This document shows, piece by piece, positions 1 to 7,342 of a stretch of 64,000 nucleotides of DNA (the first letter of the stretch is position 1; each line of letters starts with the position of its first letter). The stretch is from Planctomycetota bacterium. Its GTDB lineage: Bacteria; Planctomycetota; UBA1135. Below the pieces are notes generated by a model. The model was not told the DNA's origin, searched no databases, and saw only the letters and a program-made list of their open reading frames with translations. The position numbers were made by a program, and so were the translations under genes. The stretch spans positions 86,501 to 150,500 of the forward strand of contig JASMMA010000004.1 in assembly GCA_030748415.1 (NCBI GenBank). The letters run 5' to 3'.

Positions 1-1
1 C

Positions 2-481
2 TATGTTGCAAATGTTGCAGACGATGATCTAGATGGCGAATCCCTTCACGCACAAGCAGTTTCCGAGCACGCTTCTGAGAACGGTAGTGAGTGGATTCCT
101 ATTTGTGGAGATATTGAACACGAACTTCGCCGCATGGACGGAGAAGAAAAAGAAATGTTCATGGAAGAACTTGGCGTGAAAGAACTCGGGTTGGGTCGGC
201 TTTCTAAGGCTGTTTACACTCTGCTGGGTCTCCAAACTTACTTTACAGCTGGTGAAATCGAAATCCGAGCCTGGACCATTCACTCAGGGGACACTGCCCC
301 AGTTGCTGCGGGCGTGATTCACACGGACTTTCAACAAAAGTTTATCCGTGCCCAAATCTATGGGGTCGCCGATTTAGCGGAGCATGGTTCCGAGGCCGCC
401 GTAAAGGCTGCTGGGAAACTGCGCACAGAGGGAAAGGATTATGTAATGCGCGATGGAGATATCGCCCACTTCCTAATTTAG
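2..481 (+). CDS. ychF: YchF/OLA1-type redox-regulated ATPase, C-terminal part
   Basis: The reading frame is open from the first bases and ends at 481, so the 5' end, including the GTPase domain, lies outside the window. The visible 159 residues match the end of YchF: a YVANV segment that closes the GTPase fold, then the TGS-like domain with YFTAGEIEIRAWTI, the APVAAGVIHTDF stretch, and the GKDYVMRDGDIAHFLI end. YchF binds ATP rather than GTP and associates with ribosomes in stress responses (family knowledge). An internal ATG at 134 would give a shorter protein but would cut the conserved fold, so it is not the start. The family call is secure; only the missing N-terminus limits it. Confidence 0.93.
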   Translation, partial: YVANVADDDLDGESLHAQAVSEHASENGSEWIPICGDIEHELRRMDGEEKEMFMEELGVKELGLGRLSKAVYTLLGLQTYFTAGEIEIRAWTIHSGDTAPVAAGVIHTDFQQKFIRAQIYGVADLAEHGSEAAVKAAGKLRTEGKDYVMRDGDIAHFLI

Positions 482-488
482 TTTTCTG

Positions 489-2420
489 TTATTGAACCGA
501 CAACTGGAAGGGATTAGAGTCATAATCGACTCCGTTGTCCGAAACTAAAGCCTCAAGGTAAACGGAACGGCCGGCAAGACCCGCAGGAAGAGGGGAACTG
601 AGCCAAGAAGCAGATCCGGTTGAATCGGTTTGACCAGTGGAAAGGACTTTAGCTTTATTGGAAAGATCTAGTGGGTGGAACCCATTTACCACAGAGCCTC
701 CCAAATCCCAAGACCAGAATAGGGTCCAATCGGAGTTGGCAGGGGCGGCAGCGATGTCGAGTGTGATGGTGCTCCCGACAGTTGAGGTCGCAGGGCCGGT
801 TAAGGAAACACTGTCAATGCGAGTAGCGGCAGAAACTGCAAGTGCGGCGTTGACTCGGCCATACCCATATAGGTTGGAGTGCCCCTGGAGGTCGTAGTTT
901 CCATTGGCTTGATCAATTTTGTCAGTACACCCTAAGAGAGTTGCAGTGGCTTCCCATCCTGTAATGCTGGGGTTTGCAGAAAGGAGAAGGAGCATCACGC
1001 CGGCGGCACAAGGAGAAGCGCTCGAGGTTCCACCGAAGGAATCGGTGTAGTCTCCCGCGCTGTAACCCTTCCCGCCCATGCGGTCGGTTGTCGTGATATC
1101 GTTAATGCCACCATTTGATGGGGCGCAAACATAAGTGCTTGCGCCGAATGAGGAATAGCTGGCAAGGGTTTCCTGGTCGGTGCAAGCAGTGACAGAAACC
1201 GTGCGAGGGTAAGAGGTATATCCATTGGATGAGTTGTTACTTCCGGAGTTGCCAGCTGCAAAAAAGACAACTGAGCCAAGTCCGCCTCGGCCATTTTCGA
1301 CGATGTCATCGATGGCAGCTCTCGTAGAAGCGGGAAGGGGGGCCGCACCTGATGGTCCCCAGGAATTATTTACAACGGCAGCACCGGCACTATTTGCAAA
1401 GTTGAAGGCGTCTGCTTCGTCTTGGAGAGTCGGTTGGTTTAAAATCCATTCTGACAAGAAACGAATGGGAATTATTCCGGACTCTTGGGAAACGCCAGAG
1501 ATTCCTTCATTGTTATTTCCGTGGCCGGCGGCAACACCACATACCGAGGTGGAATGGTTTTCGGTAATGAGTCCAAACAAATAATCTTCGGCCTTGGGGT
1601 TGTTGTCGTTGTCAAGGACATCAATCCCTTGCAAGAGATGATCACGAAGGTCTGGATGGTTGAGTTCTACACCAGTATCAATCACAGCAATTGTGACTGA
1701 GGCCAATCCACGAGTCGTGTCCCAAGCTTCTTCGACATCAATGTCGGCATCCACTTTTGCTCCATTTTGGCCAGTAGATTCCAAGTGCCACTGGTCAGGA
1801 TAAATCGGGTCATTGGTGCCACCCATGACGATTCGGTGTAGTTGGAAGTCTGGGATTGCAAATTCAACGAAACCTGATTGGGCAAGTTTGTTTGCAATCT
1901 GGAGAGGGTTAGACCCGTGGGGGACCCGGAACACTTCGCCTGGGTTTTCGGAATAGGCGAGGGTTGCCGTTTGAGTCAGGCCCTCAGTTTCAATGCGCCT
2001 TGCGAAGGCGGGTGCATCAGGAAGCCATCGAACTAAAATTTCTTCCGTGAGGTAGTAAGGATCTTCTAAAGCCCAAAGCCGTGGACTGGCGCAAAGGACA
2101 CCAGGCAATGAGCGAATAGTTTCAGCAAGCTCAAGGGCTTGGCCTGGGGAGGTCCCGAGCTGGGTGTCGAGATAAACCGTTTTTCCAGGAAGATAAATTG
2201 CTGTATCGGCCACGCCAGATGCAAGGAGTGGCAATTGGGCAAGCCGAACCCGAACCTCACTCTCAGATAGATTCGAATCAAAACGGACACCGAGAGACGA
2301 CCCATCCACCCGTAATTCAATTTCTTCACTGCCATTGTGGAAGAAAAGTTTCTCAGCCTGAATAGGGGACACTGGCAAAGCGAAGCCAGCCACGAGAGCA
2401 AAAAGGGGGGAGAGCAACAT
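489..2420 (-). CDS. Secreted subtilisin-like serine protease (S8) with C-terminal accessory domain
   Basis: A 643-residue protein starting with a signal peptide (about residues 1-22). The peptidase S8 domain spans roughly 205-540, with the catalytic triad visible: D248 in AVIDTG, H289 in ENHSTSV and S466 in FGGTSSASP, plus the oxyanion Asn near 391 (FAAGNSG). Residues 23-200 look like a propeptide or accessory domain. The last 100 residues form a separate beta-rich domain (LTGP...VGST...YDSNPFQLSVQ) that recurs in the secreted proteins ending at 5073 and 7343, and more distantly in the carboxypeptidase ending at 13103. It is likely exported and acts on extracellular or periplasmic protein. 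It converges with ychF across 7 bases. The family is certain; substrate unknown. Confidence 0.93.
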   Translation of the reverse strand: MLLSPLFALVAGFALPVSPIQAEKLFFHNGSEEIELRVDGSSLGVRFDSNLSESEVRVRLAQLPLLASGVADTAIYLPGKTVYLDTQLGTSPGQALELAETIRSLPGVLCASPRLWALEDPYYLTEEILVRWLPDAPAFARRIETEGLTQTATLAYSENPGEVFRVPHGSNPLQIANKLAQSGFVEFAIPDFQLHRIVMGGTNDPIYPDQWHLESTGQNGAKVDADIDVEEAWDTTRGLASVTIAVIDTGVELNHPDLRDHLLQGIDVLDNDNNPKAEDYLFGLITENHSTSVCGVAAGHGNNNEGISGVSQESGIIPIRFLSEWILNQPTLQDEADAFNFANSAGAAVVNNSWGPSGAAPLPASTRAAIDDIVENGRGGLGSVVFFAAGNSGSNNSSNGYTSYPRTVSVTACTDQETLASYSSFGASTYVCAPSNGGINDITTTDRMGGKGYSAGDYTDSFGGTSSASPCAAGVMLLLLSANPSITGWEATATLLGCTDKIDQANGNYDLQGHSNLYGYGRVNAALAVSAATRIDSVSLTGPATSTVGSTITLDIAAAPANSDWTLFWSWDLGGSVVNGFHPLDLSNKAKVLSTGQTDSTGSASWLSSPLPAGLAGRSVYLEALVSDNGVDYDSNPFQLSVQ

Positions 2421-2469
2421 CCCCCAAGTTTACCACTAAGAAGGGGGCCCAGTTGGGGAGAATTTAGAG

Positions 2470-2727
2470 CTAAGAAGCCAGTAGGGCGTCTAATTCGCCC
2501 TTCTGAGCAAGCTCCGCGAGGTCGTCGTAGCCGCCAATGAGTTTGTCATCGATGAAAATTTCAGGAACAGTCATTTTGCCCCCAGCTCGAGCGACCATTT
2601 CATCCGTTTTTTCTGGATGGTCACTCAGGTTAATTTCTTCCCAAGAGGCTCCCTTGGACTCCAAAAGGCGCTTAGCCATGGTGCAGTAAGGGCAGACGGT
2701 TTTGGTGTAGATTTCGATTTTGGGCAT
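2470..2727 (-). CDS. grxC: Glutaredoxin, GrxC type
   Basis: An 85-residue glutaredoxin that reduces disulfides and glutathione mixed disulfides in the cytoplasm. The redox motif CPYC is at residues 12-15, the cis-proline loop TVPEIFID at 53-60 and the glutathione-binding GGYDDL at 65-70, all as in class I glutaredoxins. The frame can be extended upstream to 2829, but those 34 residues do not resemble glutaredoxin. The ATG at 2727 (MPKIEIY) gives the normal family length, so that start was chosen. It is divergent from the lyase-like gene at 2853. Nothing unusual was seen. Confidence 0.95.
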   Translation of the reverse strand: MPKIEIYTKTVCPYCTMAKRLLESKGASWEEINLSDHPEKTDEMVARAGGKMTVPEIFIDDKLIGGYDDLAELAQKGELDALLAS

Positions 2728-2852
2728 GGTTGAATTGTAGGGGTGAATTTCGCTGATTGTTGTCCCATAAGTTATTCTCGATGGCAATTCTACAAAAAGA
2801 AAACCAAATAACACTTTCGGAGCCAGCAAGGTGGATGGAGTAGAATCTCAAC

Positions 2853-3866
2853 ATGGGTGATTCTCGTCTTCCTGATTCCATAACTTATGGTGAATGCTGG
2901 TGCCGTGATGGCCTCCAGTCCATTTCAACCATTGTCCCCACCGAATTGAAGCTGGAAATGCTTCATGGAATGATTGATGCGGGTATTCCCGAGATTGAGG
3001 TGACCTCATTTTCGAACCCGAAGCTCCTCCCTCAATTTGCTGATGCAGTTGATTTGCTGAAAGGTATTCGGCGGGATGGTCACAACACCAAGTTCCGGAT
3101 TCTCATGCCCAACATGAGGGGCTGGGAGCGGCTCGAAGAATGCATCGACCAAGGCTATGGCGCCGACAAAATCATTTTGATGATTTCCTCTTCCGAAGCG
3201 CATAACACTAAAAATTTCCGGGCGACCCACGAAGAGGCAATGGCCGACCATGCAGCCATCATGAAGCGAGCCCACGCGAAAGGTGTAGAAATTATTGGTT
3301 GCGTGGGCACGGTCTATGGATGCGCCATAATGGGAGATGTCCCTCAAAGTGAAATCGATAAGCTGGTCCACTTTTACCACGAAGAAGGGGCCCAAGTTTC
3401 GATGTTGGGAGATACGACTGGTCAAGCGAACCCGGTTCAAGTTAAACGGATTCTGGCCCATCTTCAGGAGACTTTCCCAGATACTGACTTCCTTGCTCAT
3501 TTCCATGATACCCGCGGAACTGGTGTAGCAAACTCCATGGCGGCCCTTGAAATGGGCCTCCGATGGGTGGATGGGTCGCTTGGTGCAATTGGTGGCCAAC
3601 CCAATACGGGGGCCGCTCTTTACCACTTGGGTTACAAAGGAAACACTTGCTCCGAAGATATGATTGCTATGTTTGAGGAGTGCGGAGTCCATACGGGAAT
3701 CGATATCGATAAACTTCTGGCCCTTGGCCGGCGAGCCGAGGAAGTTGTTGGCTTTCCCATGCGAGCAAATGTGATTCACGCCGGCAAAGTTGACCATTCT
3801 CCTAGTGGCGCCGAGAAAGGCTTCGGCCCAGGTGTTGGTGCCTCGACGGATACCGCTCAGGGTTAA
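2853..3866 (+). CDS. HMG-CoA lyase-like DRE-TIM metallolyase
   Basis: A 337-residue TIM-barrel lyase of the hydroxymethylglutaryl-CoA lyase family. The catalytic RDGLQ motif is at residues 18-22, the divalent-metal HFH pair is H216 and H218 in AHFHDTRGTG, and a metal-ligand Asn is N264. HMG-CoA lyases carry a catalytic cysteine in a GGCP loop. Here the equivalent loop reads GGQP, with Gln at 249, although a Cys is present nearby at 266. The fold and C-C bond-cleaving chemistry on an acyl-CoA are well supported, but classical HMG-CoA lyase activity is doubtful. Its stop overlaps the start of the next gene (TAATG), so it is translated with a glycosyltransferase, a metabolically odd partner. Confidence 0.8.
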   Translation: MGDSRLPDSITYGECWCRDGLQSISTIVPTELKLEMLHGMIDAGIPEIEVTSFSNPKLLPQFADAVDLLKGIRRDGHNTKFRILMPNMRGWERLEECIDQGYGADKIILMISSSEAHNTKNFRATHEEAMADHAAIMKRAHAKGVEIIGCVGTVYGCAIMGDVPQSEIDKLVHFYHEEGAQVSMLGDTTGQANPVQVKRILAHLQETFPDTDFLAHFHDTRGTGVANSMAALEMGLRWVDGSLGAIGGQPNTGAALYHLGYKGNTCSEDMIAMFEECGVHTGIDIDKLLALGRRAEEVVGFPMRANVIHAGKVDHSPSGAEKGFGPGVGASTDTAQG

Positions 3867-5095
3867 TGAATATCCTTGTTGCTTACCGTGGTTTGCCTTG
3901 GCCAATCACTGAAGGCTACCACTTGCGAATTCTTCACTTGTTTCGGCACCTCGCTGAAGCTGGCCACAAAGTTCATCTCCTTTCTCTGATTCACCAACCG
4001 GAACAGGAACGGGGCCTAGCTCATTTGGAAGCCGAGGGAATTTTTTCCAGTATTCATCGAATGCGAATGCCATCCCGGAACTGGATTGGGAGACTTTATT
4101 CAAATATGGGCCTCGACCCAGCCCAGTCCCTGCTCTCAGAATATCCTGGATTCTCTGGAGCCATTCAAGCCAAGGTCAAGTCGCTAAAATTGAACCTGGG
4201 CCTGGATGTGGCATTTGTCTTTGACCCTTGGGTCGAGGTTCTTTTTTGTGACGCCCGCTTCGAGCTTCCTAGCTTGGTCGATATTTGTGACTGCCGAAGC
4301 CTGTACTACGAGCGCCAACTCGAGTCCAGGGAATTGAGCTTCGCGAAACGGATACGAACCCGCCAGCTCCTCAAGCGATTCCGTGGGATAGAGAGCTTTG
4401 CCTTAGCCAACTACCCGATTGCGGCGGCTGTCTCAGATGAGGATGCGCACTACCTGCAATCTCTTTGGCCAAGTGCTCGAATCGAGGTAATCCCCAATGG
4501 TGTCGACTTGGAGCAGTTTCAAGCAGATGAGGACTCTTTGCCCATTCCCGGTCGCATGATTCTCTTCGGGAATATGGACTTTCTCCCCAATGTGGACTCA
4601 GCCACTCGTTCTGCCAAAGAACTGTTGCCCGCCATTCAGGAACATGTGCGGGAAGCTCACCTAGTAATTGTGGGAACGAACCCACTCCCAGAAGTTGTCG
4701 CCCTAGATTCCATTCCAGGAGTTGAGGTGGTGGGCGCAGTTGAGGATATGGCCCCCTGGATTTCCTCCTCGCAACTTCTCCTCGCCCCGATGCGCTTCGG
4801 TGCCGGCATTAAGAACAAAGTCCTAGAAACCTTTGCCTGTGAGCGACCCGTAGTGACTACCCCCCGTGCCGGGGGAGCCCTCCACCCCGAGGCTGTAGAT
4901 TTGTTACGGGGTGGGGAAAGTGATCAGGAACTAGTACAAGCCGCTTCCGCCCTCCTAAGAGACCCAGAGGGTTCCCACCATTTGGGAGTAATTGGTCGCA
5001 AAGTAATGCGCCGCCACCACTCCTGGGGAGCGGCGGCGGCGCGGTATGGCGAGCTCCTTGCGGAGCTTGCGACTACTGAATGCTCAACTGAATGA
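3866..5095 (+). CDS. Glycosyltransferase family 4 (GT-B fold)
   Basis: A 409-residue GT-B glycosyltransferase that would transfer a sugar from a nucleotide donor to a lipid, glycan or protein at the cytoplasmic membrane. The N-terminal domain starts with a GLPWPITEGYHLRI loop typical of GT4 acceptor domains. The C-terminal donor domain has VIPNGVD near residue 210, then LLAPMRFGAGIKNKVLE with the donor-binding Glu near 320. The start ATG overlaps the stop of the lyase gene by one base, indicating translational coupling. The 3' end overlaps the convergent choice-of-anchor gene by 23 bases. It resembles the sugar transferases found in exosortase-linked polysaccharide clusters, but no such cluster is visible here. 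Substrate unknown. Confidence 0.88.
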   Translation: MNILVAYRGLPWPITEGYHLRILHLFRHLAEAGHKVHLLSLIHQPEQERGLAHLEAEGIFSSIHRMRMPSRNWIGRLYSNMGLDPAQSLLSEYPGFSGAIQAKVKSLKLNLGLDVAFVFDPWVEVLFCDARFELPSLVDICDCRSLYYERQLESRELSFAKRIRTRQLLKRFRGIESFALANYPIAAAVSDEDAHYLQSLWPSARIEVIPNGVDLEQFQADEDSLPIPGRMILFGNMDFLPNVDSATRSAKELLPAIQEHVREAHLVIVGTNPLPEVVALDSIPGVEVVGAVEDMAPWISSSQLLLAPMRFGAGIKNKVLETFACERPVVTTPRAGGALHPEAVDLLRGGESDQELVQAASALLRDPEGSHHLGVIGRKVMRRHHSWGAAAARYGELLAELATTECSTE

Positions 5096-7319
5096 TATTG
5101 CTATCGTAACCAACCCCATTTTTAATCGAGGCGGCCTCAAGCCAAATAGTCATACCTGCAGCAGATGGTGGCATTGGGGGGCTTGTAATGGAAGCGGAGC
5201 CACTGTTATCTGTTTTCGAGTTCCAAGCAATTTCGAATGGAGTCCCAATGTCGAAGGAGTGTCCATTTATGAGAGAGCCAGCATTCGATGTGGACCAGAG
5301 CAACCACGAGGTTGCCCTCGCAGGTGCTTGGGAAATGTTCCATGTTCCAGTAGAGCCAACGTTTAGGTTGGACGGACCAGTCAGTTGAATTGTGTCATTT
5401 AGGGACGAACCATCCAGAGAGATAATCTGGAAATCGTCAATGTTCCAGCCGCCTAGTTCCATGATCTCATCAGAGATGAGCTCGTAACGAACAACAACCG
5501 AAGAGTTGCCGTCTGCCCATTGCGAAATGTCCAATGTTTGTTGACGCCAGGAGGCATCCAAGATGTTGAACTTTTCACCTGAGTAGCCCACAGGGTTTTC
5601 CCATATAACGGTTCCATTAACAAGGATGCGGGCACTGTCAAAAGGAGCCCCCTCCACATTTAGCCAACGCTGGAACAAAAGTTTGGTGTTGGATGCATTG
5701 GAGCAATCAATAACAGGGGACTCGAGCCAGTTCTCCGTGTAGGAGGAGTAAGAGCCATTGTTGCCGCCATTTCCGAGGTCGTTGCCCCAACAGAGGGCAC
5801 CACTAAAGGCGGCGCCAGGGTCGTACCAAGAAGTTCCATTGTGGCGGTGACTGGTGCCACTTGCGCCAGCAGGCGCACCACGTTGCCAATCATCTTCTGT
5901 TTTGACCATACCGTGGGTCCAGCCCTCATCGGTCCATCCTTCAAAGTCATTGAAGTAAACAGTTCGCAGAACACCTACGGCGAAGGAGTATGTGTCGTCG
6001 CCGGGCCATGATGTTTGAGGGAACCAGCCCTTGTTTCCTTGGCTATCGGTTGCGTGAATGTAGTACTCAACAATGGATGGAGAAACTTGGCCAGGAATGT
6101 CTCCTACCCAGCGGTTGGCTGTTCCTGTAGAGGACATGGGCGAAGTTTGCCAGGAGCCACCCTCAACCCGCCACCAAACATCGGCAGAAGCAACAGAAGC
6201 GTTTGCTTTAAGCGGAGTGATGTCCGCTTCTACGGTGTAAGGCCCAACCTCATTTTGAGTATTTGGGAGGGGCGTATGATCGAAAGCAAGAGGGGCACCA
6301 TCAACCTTGATGATGTGGAAGCCCTCCTCGATATCCGAAATGTACATGACACCAGAGGGGGAGAATGGATAGCAACCCCATGCGCCGTGGTATCCAGAAC
6401 CTGGGTTGTATGGAGAGGTGTCGTAAGATGCCTCAAACTTGATGTTGGAAGGGTCGGAGATATCCGCGCAAACAAAACCTTCGGTGTACCAAGATGCATA
6501 TACCTTGTCGCCAATAATGTATGCATTGTGAACAATGGAGTTGGGATTAATGGTCCAAGTATCCAAGTGTTGAATGTTGTTCGGGTTGGAGATGTCGTAG
6601 GTAGCAATACTTCCGCCATTCACCTCATCCGTGGTCACGCAAACGGTATCCGTTGAATTTGCCCAGGCACTGTGAGTAAAGCGGCCCGGTGTGCTAATAG
6701 AATCTCGGGTCGGAAAGTTCGTGGAAACCGTTGAAATTTTGTAGCGCCCGTCATAAATTTCGCCGAGGTGAGCCTTGCCATTTTGAACATGAAGGTCATG
6801 AATATAGGGCGAGCTCTTCGTTGCCCACAAGGAAGGTGTTGTTGGGTTATTAAGGTTCAATACTCGCATTCCTTTGTTGGTGCCACATACATATGCCTTG
6901 GCATCAGGCACATCGATGTAGATGTTGTGGGCGTTCGTCCAGTAGTTTGTGCCCCAAGTTTTCACGAGGGTCGGGTTCTCTGGATTACCCAAGTCAACGA
7001 TTTGAACGCCGCCGCCACCTTCAGTCACGATGTAGGCATAGTGGTCATATGTTTTCATGTCTCGCCAAATGGAGCCCGGGCCAGCAATGAATGCAACTTC
7101 GTAGGGGTTGGAAGGATCGGTACAGTTGTAGAAAGCTGTCCCGGTGGTCGTTCCAACAATCGCGTATTCCCGGCCATCAGGAGCGGTGTATCCCCAAATG
7201 TCGTTGTACTCCGAGTAGCTTTTGACCTTCGCAAGGAGGGTGGTCCCATAATCCTGGGCGGCTAATGGAGCGAGAAGGAAGAGGGAAAGTAAGGTAGCTT
7301 TTATTTTCATCGTTGGCAT
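5073..7319 (-). CDS. Choice-of-anchor B secreted protein with LVIVD-like repeats
   Basis: A 748-residue exported protein with an N-terminal signal peptide ending near LAAQ (residue 21). Residues about 25-340 form a beta-propeller-like region of LVIVD-type repeats (GVQIVDLGNPENPTLV, FVCADISDPSNIKF), matching the choice-of-anchor B family. Residues about 350-440 form an Ig-like module (PNTQNEVGPYTVEADI), about 455-640 a jelly-roll adhesion module (NDFEGWTDEGWTHG ... WNIDDFQI), and the last 95 residues the LTGP/YDSN domain ending QLSIQ. The final three modules match those of the adjacent metalloprotease module for module. The start may be ATG 7319 or ATG 7310. A cell-surface or secreted binding role is likely; no catalytic motif was seen. 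Confidence 0.85.
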   Translation of the reverse strand: MPTMKIKATLLSLFLLAPLAAQDYGTTLLAKVKSYSEYNDIWGYTAPDGREYAIVGTTTGTAFYNCTDPSNPYEVAFIAGPGSIWRDMKTYDHYAYIVTEGGGGVQIVDLGNPENPTLVKTWGTNYWTNAHNIYIDVPDAKAYVCGTNKGMRVLNLNNPTTPSLWATKSSPYIHDLHVQNGKAHLGEIYDGRYKISTVSTNFPTRDSISTPGRFTHSAWANSTDTVCVTTDEVNGGSIATYDISNPNNIQHLDTWTINPNSIVHNAYIIGDKVYASWYTEGFVCADISDPSNIKFEASYDTSPYNPGSGYHGAWGCYPFSPSGVMYISDIEEGFHIIKVDGAPLAFDHTPLPNTQNEVGPYTVEADITPLKANASVASADVWWRVEGGSWQTSPMSSTGTANRWVGDIPGQVSPSIVEYYIHATDSQGNKGWFPQTSWPGDDTYSFAVGVLRTVYFNDFEGWTDEGWTHGMVKTEDDWQRGAPAGASGTSHRHNGTSWYDPGAAFSGALCWGNDLGNGGNNGSYSSYTENWLESPVIDCSNASNTKLLFQRWLNVEGAPFDSARILVNGTVIWENPVGYSGEKFNILDASWRQQTLDISQWADGNSSVVVRYELISDEIMELGGWNIDDFQIISLDGSSLNDTIQLTGPSNLNVGSTGTWNISQAPARATSWLLWSTSNAGSLINGHSFDIGTPFEIAWNSKTDNSGSASITSPPMPPSAAGMTIWLEAASIKNGVGYDSNIIQLSIQ

Positions 7320-7342
7320 GGAGGGAACTATTCTAGCAATCT

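Noticed and set aside
3006-3905. A 299-residue minus-strand frame opposite the HMG-CoA-lyase-like gene
   Set aside because: It is a mirror of a strongly conserved gene, with no domain and low-complexity composition.
6015-6656. A 213-residue plus-strand frame inside the choice-of-anchor gene
   Set aside because: It lacks domain features and runs opposite to a clear secreted protein with normal protein composition.
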